Below are positions 18,614-25,510 of a stretch of DNA of 64,000 nucleotides, one piece after another. Made by a program: the position numbers and the translations under genes. The notes under the pieces are model-generated. The model was given only the letters and a program-made list of their open reading frames with translations, did not search any database and was not told the origin of the DNA. The DNA is from JAIXRY01 sp031972855 (lineage in GTDB: Bacteria; Patescibacteriota; Minisyncoccia; Phycocordibacterales; UBA9973): the NCBI GenBank assembly GCA_031972855.1, contig DALYDY010000001.1, positions 124,001 through 188,000 of the forward strand. Direction: 5' to 3'. The number at the start of each line of letters is the position of its first letter. Position 1 is the first letter of the stretch.

Positions 18614-19311
18614 TTTTTTTGGTTATTGGAAATTCCTCAATTTCAGATGAAATAAAAAAAACATTAGATAATACAACTCGTGTATTTTTTGATGAGAATA
18701 CTTCTTTTGAGCAATTTATAAAAGAATCTCTAAGATCAATGTCACTTTTTGATGATGTTTATACTTATAGTATTTCAGATATTTCAAACGATGATTTTGT
18801 GAATGTATTTTCAAAGTACAAAGAAGAGTTTAAAAATACAAAAAATAATTTTATTTTTTCTATACCTTCACTTACAAAAAAAGTAGAAGATGTGTGCAAG
18901 GATGTTACTGTATCTTTTGTAAAAAATGAAACAAAAAAACAAGCATCTATTCCAAAAGTTTTTGCACTTTCTGATGCGTATATAAATCATGACAAGAAAA
19001 AGGCATACGCAACATTTTGTGAAATTATAAATGAAGGTGGTACGCCCGAAGAAATATTAGGAACATTGATATGGCAAATAAAACAAGTTTTGAATATTTA
19101 TAATATACAAAAAGAAAAATTATCTCCAGATGATTTTGGAATGAAACCTTATACATTTTCAAAAACAAAAAGTGCTCTATTAAAAAAAGAAAACACCGAA
19201 GAAAATATTTTGAATGATTATAAAGAACTCGTACTTATATATCACAGGGGACACAATGGAATTGTTTCTATAAAAAATGCTTTAGAAAAATTTATTTTAG
19301 AAAGAGTTTAA
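18610..19311 (+). CDS. holA: DNA polymerase III delta subunit-like protein (HolA)
   Basis: The 233-residue protein resembles a shortened clamp-loader delta subunit. The C-terminal half has the HolA pattern (ALSDAYINHDKKKAY...GGTPEEILGTLIWQIKQVL, then LVLIYHRGHNGIVSIKNALEKFIL), while the N-terminal ATPase-like part is reduced. Delta opens the beta clamp encoded by dnaN. The start overlaps the preceding gene by four bases. Confidence 0.75.
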   Translation: MIFLVIGNSSISDEIKKTLDNTTRVFFDENTSFEQFIKESLRSMSLFDDVYTYSISDISNDDFVNVFSKYKEEFKNTKNNFIFSIPSLTKKVEDVCKDVTVSFVKNETKKQASIPKVFALSDAYINHDKKKAYATFCEIINEGGTPEEILGTLIWQIKQVLNIYNIQKEKLSPDDFGMKPYTFSKTKSALLKKENTEENILNDYKELVLIYHRGHNGIVSIKNALEKFILERV

Positions 19312-19333
19312 ATAATATAATGAATAAAAAAAT

Positions 19334-19360
19334 AAAGCACGGACAATCGTCTGTGCTTTT
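19334..19360 (+). terminator. Terminator after holA-like gene
   Basis: AAAGCACGGAC paired to GTCTGTGCTTT with one G-U, followed by T-rich sequence. Confidence 0.75.
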
Positions 19361-19525
19361 ATATAAATGTATTTAATTTTGTGTATCGTAATGAACTAAT
19401 AAGGGTTGTAATAATAAATGTTTTTCAAAAACAAAAAAGATTTAATTCTTTTTATATTGCTCTAAACTGAGCGTGTGTTGAATAACGTTTTTTGTTTTTA
19501 AACATGAACCCTTCTTGTATTAAGT

Positions 19526-19569
19526 ATATCCACAATAAAAGCCCTTGTTAAGAGCTTTGTTGTGGATAT
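19526..19569. repeat. Palindrome with paired DnaA-box-like sites
   Basis: ATATCCACAA (19526-19535) and its exact complement TTGTGGATAT (19560-19569) flank a shorter inner stem (AAAGC/GCTTT). Each arm contains the 9-mer ATATCCACA that is also present at the presumed oriC. There is no uridine tract on either strand, so it does not look like an ordinary terminator. The rest of the 19312-19603 spacer shows nothing else. Confidence 0.5.
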
Positions 19570-19603
19570 CTATAAGTTCTAAATAATCCTTATACTGCAA
19601 ACT

Positions 19604-20128
19604 CTATTTAGAGTTTCTTTCTCCAACAAATGCTAGTAATGATATTGTTATCAACACCACCAAAGACATAAGAGGGATACTAATAAAACCAAATCCTGAC
19701 ACTAAATGTTGAGTGCAAGACACTTCAACACCACAAGGTAGGGGAGAGTTTCCTGTGTAATAAATAAAATTGTGATAAATAGCAAACAATAATCCAAAGA
19801 TAGATAGTGATTGTATTGAAGAAAACAAAGAAGGTGTTTTTATTTTTTTACTCACTAGAGCTGTTGCACTTATAATAAATGCTCCAAAGATTCCGATACG
19901 TTGCCACCAACAAAGTACGCATGGCTCGTATCCTATTATTCCAGAATAGATAAGACTTCCGATAGATGCTCCTCCAGATATAAGAACAATTAAGGTTAGA
20001 GAATTATTTTTTACAAAATCAAAAACAAAGTGTTGTTTTTTTGAAATGATAAAATAAATAATTTTTATACTAAATCCAGCGAGAACTATTGTTCCTAAAG
20101 ATAATATTGTATTTAGAGTTTCTGCCAT
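19604..20128 (-). CDS. DsbB-like disulfide bond formation protein
   Basis: The 174-residue, five-helix membrane protein carries the DsbB CxxC motif (EPCVLCWWQRIG) and a second periplasmic Cys pair (LPCGVEVSC). DsbB passes electrons from a periplasmic thiol oxidase to quinone. It sits one base after the thioredoxin-fold gene upstream, a typical pair for oxidative folding of exported proteins. Confidence 0.9.
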   Translation of the reverse strand: MAETLNTILSLGTIVLAGFSIKIIYFIISKKQHFVFDFVKNNSLTLIVLISGGASIGSLIYSGIIGYEPCVLCWWQRIGIFGAFIISATALVSKKIKTPSLFSSIQSLSIFGLLFAIYHNFIYYTGNSPLPCGVEVSCTQHLVSGFGFISIPLMSLVVLITISLLAFVGERNSK

Positions 20129-20129
20129 A

Positions 20130-20540
20130 TTATTTTTCTATAAGTTTTAATGTTTCTGATATTGGACAACTTGTTTTCTCTGCAAGAGATAGAGGAGTTT
20201 GTTCTCCTGTAAGTTTGCTACCATCTGCAAATATCCAAGTCGGGTATCCTTCTATTCCAGCGTCTTTACAAACTTGTAGTTGAGATTTTCCGTCGCCTGT
20301 TGAACATTCAGTATATGGTAATTTCTTTGCGCCAGCTTTACCAAACATTTTCTTTTGGTTTTGACAATGAGGACACCAAAAAGTTCCATAAAATTTTGCT
20401 CCTGCATCACTGATACATTGAGCGAGTGTTTCTGCTTCTGTTGGAACTCTATTTTTATTTTTCTTGTACGCTGTAGCGGATCCCCAAATTACAATCGCTA
20501 TAACTATTAAAAATGACACTAAAAATATCTTCTTTTTCAT
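20130..20540 (-). CDS. Membrane-anchored thioredoxin-fold protein
   Basis: The 136-residue protein has an N-terminal membrane anchor (FLVSFLIVIAIVIWG), then a thioredoxin fold with active site WCPHC and the cis-Pro region EGYPTWIFADG. A further Cys pair (TECSTGDGKSQLQVC) may contribute. It is probably the thiol oxidase partner of the adjacent DsbB-like protein and acts outside the membrane. It also resembles the thioredoxin domains fused to VKOR in other bacteria. Confidence 0.88.
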   Translation of the reverse strand: MKKKIFLVSFLIVIAIVIWGSATAYKKNKNRVPTEAETLAQCISDAGAKFYGTFWCPHCQNQKKMFGKAGAKKLPYTECSTGDGKSQLQVCKDAGIEGYPTWIFADGSKLTGEQTPLSLAEKTSCPISETLKLIEK

Positions 20541-20585
20541 ATAGGGATATTATAGCAAATTTTTGGAAAGGGGAGGGTAAAATAA

Positions 20586-20614
20586 AAAAGGTAACAGTTA
20601 GACTGTTACCTTTT
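20586..20614 (-). terminator. Terminator overlapping the DUF4406-like gene end
   Basis: AAAAGGTAACAGT/ACTGTTACCTTTT stem with a uridine run on the minus-strand transcript. The stem contains the stop codon of the gene. Confidence 0.75.
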
Positions 20615-20944
20615 AAATAATTGCTCCTTTAAAACTTTATTTTTAGGAATTACTGGTATTTCATAAGATATTGCTAAATTGATTTCTTTTAACATACCTT
20701 CTGTAATTTTGGGTCCATACAACCAGACTTCGTCAATCATCCCTCTTCTAAAATATTCATGATTTACCAAACCGGCACGATATTTTGTAGAATCATTTTC
20801 TGGTAAATATTGTCTCCATGTAAAACTAGGGAAGACTGGAATAATTTCTTCAGAATGAATTGCTTTGCATATTTGAATTACTTTTTTGATATTACTCTCA
20901 ACATCTCCAGATATTGCATGAGCTATAAAAACTGTTTTTGCCAT
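20606..20944 (-). CDS. DUF4406 / deoxyribosyltransferase-like small protein
   Basis: The 112-residue protein begins AKTVFIAHAISGDVESNIKK and ends with a strand-helix typical of the nucleoside 2-deoxyribosyltransferase-like DUF4406 fold (DEVWLYGPKITEGMLKEINLA). Members may bind nucleotides or nucleosides; the reaction is unknown. Its promoter and leader are almost the same as those of the next upstream gene. Confidence 0.7.
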   Translation of the reverse strand: MAKTVFIAHAISGDVESNIKKVIQICKAIHSEEIIPVFPSFTWRQYLPENDSTKYRAGLVNHEYFRRGMIDEVWLYGPKITEGMLKEINLAISYEIPVIPKNKVLKEQLFKR

Positions 20945-20994
20945 TTTTTTATATTTGTTTGATTAGATATTATACTTATTTTGTAGAATGTCAA
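20945..20994 (-). promoter_or_regulatory. Promoter, copy A of a twin promoter-leader
   Basis: TTGACA (20989-20994) and TATAATAT (-10 area 20967-20974) are followed by an A-rich leader with CTAATCAAACAAATA. It matches the unit at 21549-21598 almost base for base. Confidence 0.65.
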
Positions 20995-21001
20995 CAAAAA
21001 T

Positions 21002-21025
21002 AAAAAGCCGATCACACGGCTTTTT
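21002..21025 (-). terminator. Terminator overlapping a coding end
   Basis: AAAAAGCCG/CGGCTTTTT stem with a uridine run on the minus strand. It covers the last codons of the 21.0-21.5 kb gene. Confidence 0.7.
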
Positions 21026-21548
21026 TGGGAATACTATTCAAAACTTTTTCTGCTAATTCTGATATGGTTTTCTTTACTTCAAAATAATCTTCTTTGTTGA
21101 ATATTGGATCGAGACCTGTACTTAAAGATTGTTCCATAATTCTGAATTTTTTGTCGTCCCAACGAAGATTATTTATTGGAAATTCCGTCCAATTGTTTTT
21201 GTAGTGATCTTCCTTGATATTAAATCGAACAATTATATCTCCATCATATTCAAACCCAATGAAGTTTATTTTTTCTATGTATAGTATTTCTATACTCAAC
21301 AGAGTGATTCCTGTTTTAGGGTATTCAATTCCATAGAATATTTTATATCTTGTTTCTTCACTCAAGAAAATTGGAATTTCTCCAAAATTAATAGAACCAA
21401 TTACATTTTCATGATTCTTATCTAATTCTTTCTCAATCTCTTTTTTTAATGAAGTTATTTTTTCATTGAAGTTGTCTTTAGCTAGACTTCTTTTATTAAA
21501 GAAAGATTCCAAATCTCCTTTAAGAAATGTTTTTTCTTGTGTGTTCAT
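21012..21548 (-). CDS. Hypothetical protein, 178 aa
   Basis: The family is not recognised. The product is soluble and mixed alpha/beta, starting with a charged helical region (LESFFNKRSLAKDNFNEKITSLKKEIEKEL) followed by alternating strands (ITLLSIEILYIEKINFIGFEYDGDIIVRFNI). It has its own consensus promoter and terminator. The shared promoter-leader with the 20.6-20.9 kb gene suggests joint regulation. Confidence 0.55.
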   Translation of the reverse strand: MNTQEKTFLKGDLESFFNKRSLAKDNFNEKITSLKKEIEKELDKNHENVIGSINFGEIPIFLSEETRYKIFYGIEYPKTGITLLSIEILYIEKINFIGFEYDGDIIVRFNIKEDHYKNNWTEFPINNLRWDDKKFRIMEQSLSTGLDPIFNKEDYFEVKKTISELAEKVLNSIPKKAV

Positions 21549-21598
21549 TTTTTAGTATTTGTTTGAGTAGATATTATACTTATTTTTAATAATGTCAA
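21549..21598 (-). promoter_or_regulatory. Promoter, copy B of a twin promoter-leader
   Basis: TTGACA (21593-21598), a TATAATAT -10 area (21571-21578) and leader CTACTCAAACAAATACT. It is near-identical to copy A at 20945-20994. Confidence 0.65.
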
Positions 21599-21609
21599 CA
21601 AAAATAATT

Positions 21610-21708
21610 TAACGGAATCGCCTCTCCCTTCGGTCGAAACGCACTAATTTTACATTCGTTACACTTATTAAAATTAGGCGCCTGCGGTTCGATTCCTACC
21701 GAGCGGAC
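21610..21708 (+). repeat. tRNA-associated repeat element, Lys copy
   Basis: The block runs from GGAATCGCCTCTCCCTTCGG, through an A/T hairpin (TAATTTTA...AAAATTA), to GGCGCCTGCGGTTCGATTCC. The last 23 bases (21686-21708) are an exact copy of the 3' end of the adjacent tRNA-Lys in opposite orientation. A second copy of the element stands next to tRNA-Arg at 29129-29215. Confidence 0.75.
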
Positions 21709-21718
21709 TTTAACAGAA

Positions 21719-21757
21719 ATAAAAAATACCAAATTTATAAATTTGGTATTTTTTATT
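21719..21757. terminator. Terminator between tRNA-Lys and its inverted tail copy
   Basis: AAAAAATACCAAATTT and its complement around a 2-base centre. It ends the tRNA-Lys transcript on the minus strand. Confidence 0.8.
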
Positions 21758-21762
21758 TATTG

Positions 21763-21835
21763 TCCGCTCGGTAGGAATCGAACCTACGACCATCTCCTTA
21801 AAAGGGAGCTGCTCTACCAGCTGAGCTACGAGCGG
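21763..21835 (-). tRNA. tRNA-Lys (TTT)
   Basis: A 73-nt cloverleaf is complete: acceptor CCGCTCG/CGAGCGG with discriminator A, D-arm GCTC..GAGC, anticodon loop CTTTTAA (anticodon TTT) and T-arm GGTTCGATTCC. CCA is not encoded. Confidence 0.95.
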
Positions 21836-21969
21836 ATGTATTTAAAGCATTCAACAGAGTAATAAGTATAACCTATTTTTTATTGAAGCCGCTACATCTA
21901 AGCTAACGAGCGGATATATTCTCTAAAATCTTTGGAAAATTAGAGAATATGTATAATAAAATAGCATTT

Positions 21970-22359
21970 TTAGAGCGGAAGGTCAAATGCGTAAAAACCT
22001 GCAGTTGAGAAAAGGAGAGAAATCGCTGTTGCTATAACAAAAACAAACAAAGTTTTTTCTGTTAGATTTCCATCTTTTAATTTTTTACCTAGTCTGATTG
22101 TTGTATCAAAAATAGCAAATAGAGATGCAATCTGTGTTAATGTTCCAAGCAAAAACAAGACTCCAAGCACTATTTCAAAACCACTATACCATTTGTGCCA
22201 TGAATTATCCTTATCTTTCCATGTTTTCAAACCACGAAGGAAAAAATAAAGACCAATAGTAATTCTAAGTATTAATGGAGCCACAAGTGCCCACGAAAGT
22301 AAATTTGGAAATATTGTAACCATATATGCTAGTATACTCTGTATAAGCCAGAGACTCAA
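21970..22359 (-). CDS. DoxX-like small membrane protein
   Basis: The 129-residue protein has four predicted membrane helices with the DoxX-like spacing: LILRITIGLYFFLRGLKTW, then GFEIVLGVLFLLGTLTQIASLF, and a final helix. Function is unknown; DoxX-family proteins are small membrane subunits sometimes linked to redox processes. It diverges from the RNA methyltransferase gene with only 14 bases between start codons. Confidence 0.6.
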   Translation of the reverse strand: MSLWLIQSILAYMVTIFPNLLSWALVAPLILRITIGLYFFLRGLKTWKDKDNSWHKWYSGFEIVLGVLFLLGTLTQIASLFAIFDTTIRLGKKLKDGNLTEKTLFVFVIATAISLLFSTAGFYAFDLPL

Positions 22360-22373
22360 CAGAGATTCAATAT

Positions 22374-22895
22374 ATGAAAACCATCAAAAAAGAACCAAAT
22401 ATTATAGTAATCCTTCCAGACATTCGAAGTGCTGAAAATGTCGGCTCTATTTTTCGTACATCTGAAGCTCTTGGGGTAGATCAAATAGTTCTTGGGGGAA
22501 TCACCCCAGATCCTGTAGATAAATTTAATCGTCCAAATAGTAAAATTGCAAAGACAGCGCTCGGTGCGGAGAAAACAGTTTCTTGGACTCATTGTAATAG
22601 TTTGGGTGCTAGATTTACTAGATTAAAAAAAGCCGGGTATACACTTGTGGGAATAGAACAAGATGTGAGGTCTGTTGATTATAAAAAAATAAAAAATACA
22701 GATAAGATGGTATTTGTGATGGGTAATGAAGTAGAAGGTCTTCCTAAAAATATTTTGGATAAGATGGATATAATTGCTGAGATTCCAATGAGAGGGGAGC
22801 TTGCCCGGAATCGCCCAATAGGTGATATGGGTAAAGAATCTCTTAATGTATCTGTTTCTTTTGGTGTGGCTTTGTTTAGAATTTTGAATAAATAA
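22374..22895 (+). CDS. SpoU/TrmH-family RNA 2'-O-methyltransferase
   Basis: The 173-residue SPOUT enzyme contains the three knot motifs: ENVGSIFRTSEALGVDQIVL near the N-terminus, FVMGNEVEGLPKNIL, and SLNVSVSFGVALFRI at the C-terminus. It methylates ribose in tRNA or rRNA; the short length and absence of an N-terminal extension fit the TrmL/TrmH type, but the target base cannot be told from sequence. Confidence 0.9.
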   Translation: MKTIKKEPNIIVILPDIRSAENVGSIFRTSEALGVDQIVLGGITPDPVDKFNRPNSKIAKTALGAEKTVSWTHCNSLGARFTRLKKAGYTLVGIEQDVRSVDYKKIKNTDKMVFVMGNEVEGLPKNILDKMDIIAEIPMRGELARNRPIGDMGKESLNVSVSFGVALFRILNK

Positions 22896-22926
22896 AAACT
22901 CGTTATATAAATAACGAGTTTTTATT
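22891..22926. terminator. Bidirectional terminator
   Basis: AATAAAAACTCGTTAT and its complement around an ATAA loop, between convergent genes. Confidence 0.85.
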
Positions 22927-22929
22927 TTT

Positions 22930-23052
22930 TTATCTAACTTCCTGAGGGGATTCAAGAAAAGGGTCTGTATAAACTTTTTTTGCACCACCATTTGCATACC
23001 ACAGCATAAACAATGCTACAAATGCGACTATAAACCATTTAAAATCTTCCAT
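22930..23052 (-). CDS. Small single-helix membrane protein, 40 aa
   Basis: Translated by hand: starts MEDFKWFIVAFVALFMLWYA, one membrane helix, then a short polar tail ending ESPQEVR. It lies five bases after the mutM stop and ends at the shared terminator, so it is probably the last gene of the ruvA-mutM unit. Function is unknown. Confidence 0.6.
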   Translation of the reverse strand: MEDFKWFIVAFVALFMLWYANGGAKKVYTDPFLESPQEVR

Positions 23053-23057
23053 ATAAT

Positions 23058-24014
23058 TTAATTATAAAGCACTTGGTGTTTATTGCAAAAGTGAGAACTG
23101 CGACCATTTACCATCTTTCTTTCTATTATTCCTCCACATCCGCGTTTACCGCAAACTTCATTTTTCTTTTGGTATACATTGTGATGGTGTTGAAAATTTC
23201 CACGTTCTCCATCTATATTTCTATAGTCAGACATTGAGTCTCCTCCAAAATCAATTCCTTTTTCTAAGACTTCCTTCATACTTTTATAAAGTAGAGAAAG
23301 ATTTTTCTTTGGGATTTTATTGAATGTCGATTCTGGGTGAATAGATGATGACCACAACATTTCATCAGAATAAATATTTCCTATACCCGCCACAATGCTC
23401 TGGTCCATAAGTACTGTTTTGATGGCTTTATTTGTATTTTTACTCAATCTCTCTAAGAATACTTTTTCTGTAAAAGATTCTTCAAGTGGTTCAGGGCCTA
23501 CACCTTTCAAATGAATACTTTGCTCTAGATAATCTGTTTTTATTAATGTGACTTTTCCGAATTTTCTAGAATCACAAAAAGCGAGATACTTTCCATTGGA
23601 GAAAGAAAATACAACATGAATAAATCTATTGTAAGGGTCTTTTAATGCTTCATTTTTTTCATCACTCGCTACACTCCAAGCATTTTTCTTTTTGTCGTAA
23701 GTGTATTTCCCAAAGAGTAGGTGACCTGTCATTTTTAGGTGAATGAGGATTGTATATGAAATTGCTTGCCCGTCTATTTGAATAGGAGCGAGATGTATAA
23801 GAATATTTTTTGCTCTCCTCTCTACCTTTTTTACTTTTGCACCAACAACAATCTTTTTTAATTTCTTAAAAAATTCTTCATCTTTTATTGTGTCTTTGAA
23901 TTGTTTGATTGGGTTTTTGCGAGTAAGGTCTGTCCACACATCAGTGATGGTGAGTTTTGGCAAGACTTTTTGTAATCCATTTACTGTCGTTGTAACTTCT
24001 GGTAGTTCAGGCAT
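23058..24014 (-). CDS. mutM: Formamidopyrimidine-DNA glycosylase
   Basis: The 318-residue base-excision repair enzyme removes 8-oxoguanine and formamidopyrimidines. The start at 24014 yields the essential N-terminus PELPEV with catalytic Pro and Glu; the longer frame would bury it. Downstream are the Lys loop, the helix-two-turns-helix region (VAGIGNIYSDEMLW) and the C-terminal zinc finger (CGKRGCGG...HFCNKHQ). Here the zinc ligands are C/C/C/H-like rather than the usual four Cys. Confidence 0.95.
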   Translation of the reverse strand: MPELPEVTTTVNGLQKVLPKLTITDVWTDLTRKNPIKQFKDTIKDEEFFKKLKKIVVGAKVKKVERRAKNILIHLAPIQIDGQAISYTILIHLKMTGHLLFGKYTYDKKKNAWSVASDEKNEALKDPYNRFIHVVFSFSNGKYLAFCDSRKFGKVTLIKTDYLEQSIHLKGVGPEPLEESFTEKVFLERLSKNTNKAIKTVLMDQSIVAGIGNIYSDEMLWSSSIHPESTFNKIPKKNLSLLYKSMKEVLEKGIDFGGDSMSDYRNIDGERGNFQHHHNVYQKKNEVCGKRGCGGIIERKMVNGRSSHFCNKHQVLYN

Positions 24015-24019
24015 ACAAT

Positions 24020-24424
24020 TTAATATATATAAAAATAAATAATTATTGGAACAATCCAAACAAGCCAATCAATAATTCCTTTGTAGAGATTTTGATTATA
24101 AAAAGTTGGATGCAAATAAAATTCCTGGAAGGTAATCCAAAGAGTTAATAATCCCAGAATTATAATTGGAAATATTTTAAAGCCAGTTTTGGTAAAAAGG
24201 AAGTGAGAAAATAAAATAATAAGTATTGCTCCAGCAAAATGAAATATTTCTCTATAAATTAGAAGGCTAGTGCAGTGATACGCGTCGCCGTACTTTAGAG
24301 TACATGTATCATGTACATAGTTGTAGGATTTTCTAAAGAAAACAGTTTTTCCTGAAATATGTGAAGGAAATATAAAAAGCCTGTCTGGAATAGTAATTAT
24401 AAAATTATATAAATTTTTGATCAT
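24020..24424 (-). CDS. Hypothetical membrane protein, 134 aa
   Basis: Three to four hydrophobic helices (IFHFAGAILIILFSHFLF, FPIIILGLLTLWITFQEF, WLVWIVPIIIYFYIY) follow a polar N-terminus containing Cys and His residues. No family is recognised. It is packed between ruvA (2 bases) and mutM (5 bases) on the same strand, so it is part of that unit. Confidence 0.6.
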   Translation of the reverse strand: MIKNLYNFIITIPDRLFIFPSHISGKTVFFRKSYNYVHDTCTLKYGDAYHCTSLLIYREIFHFAGAILIILFSHFLFTKTGFKIFPIIILGLLTLWITFQEFYLHPTFYNQNLYKGIIDWLVWIVPIIIYFYIY

Positions 24425-24426
24425 AT

Positions 24427-24996
24427 CTATTTACCCAATAATTGAAGTGCGGAGCGAATGCGTTCGTTTGTTGTACCTTCTTTTGGAATATCTTTTAGAA
24501 TATTACGAACTTCAGATCCGTTCCATCCGAGAGCTTCTAGGGCTAGAATAACATCTCCATCAGAAGACATTTCTTCTTTTGTCATAACCACTCCTTTTAC
24601 TTTATCTTTCAATTCATGAACAATCTTCTCAGCTGTCTTTTTCCCTATACCAGAAACTTTGGTTAGGTGAGATGCGTCGTTTGAAGCGATTGCATTTATG
24701 AGGGTTTCACTATCTACTGCATCAAGCACGCCGAGAGCTGACTTTGGCCCTATTCCGGAGACTTGTAGAAGTAACTCGAATGTTTCGAGGGTTCCCATTG
24801 TGGTAAATCCGTATAAATCTAAAGCATTCTCACGAACAGATAGATATGTGAAGAATGTTATTGGGTTTCCCAAATTGTCATTTATAGAAAATAATGTTTC
24901 TTTTGTGGTGTGTATTTTGTAGCCAACACCTCGAACATCAACAAGTGCGATGTTTTCTTTTAGAGAGCGTGGAATTCCTGTAATTGAGCCAATCAT
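24427..24996 (-). CDS. ruvA: Holliday junction DNA helicase subunit RuvA
   Basis: 189 residues: an OB-fold N-terminus (MIGSITGIPRSLKENIALVDVRGVGY), two helix-hairpin-helix motifs (LLQVSGIGPKSALGVLD; LTKVSGIGKKTAEKIVHEL), and a C-terminal domain that contacts RuvB (ALEALGWNGSEVRNILKDI). RuvA binds the four-way junction. It leads an operon with a membrane protein and mutM and is separated from ruvBC. Confidence 0.96.
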   Translation of the reverse strand: MIGSITGIPRSLKENIALVDVRGVGYKIHTTKETLFSINDNLGNPITFFTYLSVRENALDLYGFTTMGTLETFELLLQVSGIGPKSALGVLDAVDSETLINAIASNDASHLTKVSGIGKKTAEKIVHELKDKVKGVVMTKEEMSSDGDVILALEALGWNGSEVRNILKDIPKEGTTNERIRSALQLLGK

Positions 24997-25203
24997 ATGG
25001 ATATAGTATATAGTAACTAGTAATTAGAGTATAGACTCATACAAGCTCGGTACCTTTAGGCGTCAAACAAATACTATGTTCTATTTACTAATTACTAATT
25101 ACTAAAATACTTACAAGTTCTGGTATTTTCTCATTTTTCATGATATAGTATCTTTTGTTCGCAATGATCGTGTCTCGATATAAGCAAACACTTAAATAAA
25201 CAT

Positions 25204-25449
25204 ATGCCAATTACAAAATCAGCAAAACAAGCACTTAAAGTTTCACTTAAGAGACGTGCAATGAATGACCGCAATAAAAAAGCAGTCAAAGAATCTATAA
25301 AAGCCGTTGAAAAAAATCCAAAGGCAACAGATTCAAAACAAACTCTTTCAAAGGCTTTCAGTGCTCTCGATAAAGCAGTAAAGCGTGGTGTTATGAAAAA
25401 GAACACAGCTTCTCGCAAAAAATCACAACTTTCAAAAAAGGTTGGATAA
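25204..25449 (+). CDS. rpsT: 30S ribosomal protein S20
   Basis: The 81-residue basic protein starts PITKSAKQALKVSLKRRAMNDRN and ends with AVKRGVMKKNTASRKKSQLSKKV, the S20 pattern. It binds 16S rRNA early in assembly. The upstream spacer 24997-25203 holds a repeated TAGTAATTA-type inverted repeat and no gene. Confidence 0.95.
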   Translation: MPITKSAKQALKVSLKRRAMNDRNKKAVKESIKAVEKNPKATDSKQTLSKAFSALDKAVKRGVMKKNTASRKKSQLSKKVG

Positions 25450-25450
25450 T

Positions 25451-25487
25451 AAAAATCCCTCATAAGTAACTCTTATGGGGGATTTTT
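25451..25487 (+). terminator. Terminator after rpsT
   Basis: AAAAATCCCTCATAAG paired with CTTATGGGGGATTTTT, one mismatch, followed by T residues. It lies within the longer possible GH3 frame, which is one reason to reject that longer start. Confidence 0.8.
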
Positions 25488-25510
25488 CTTTGCTATACTA
25501 TAAAAATATC

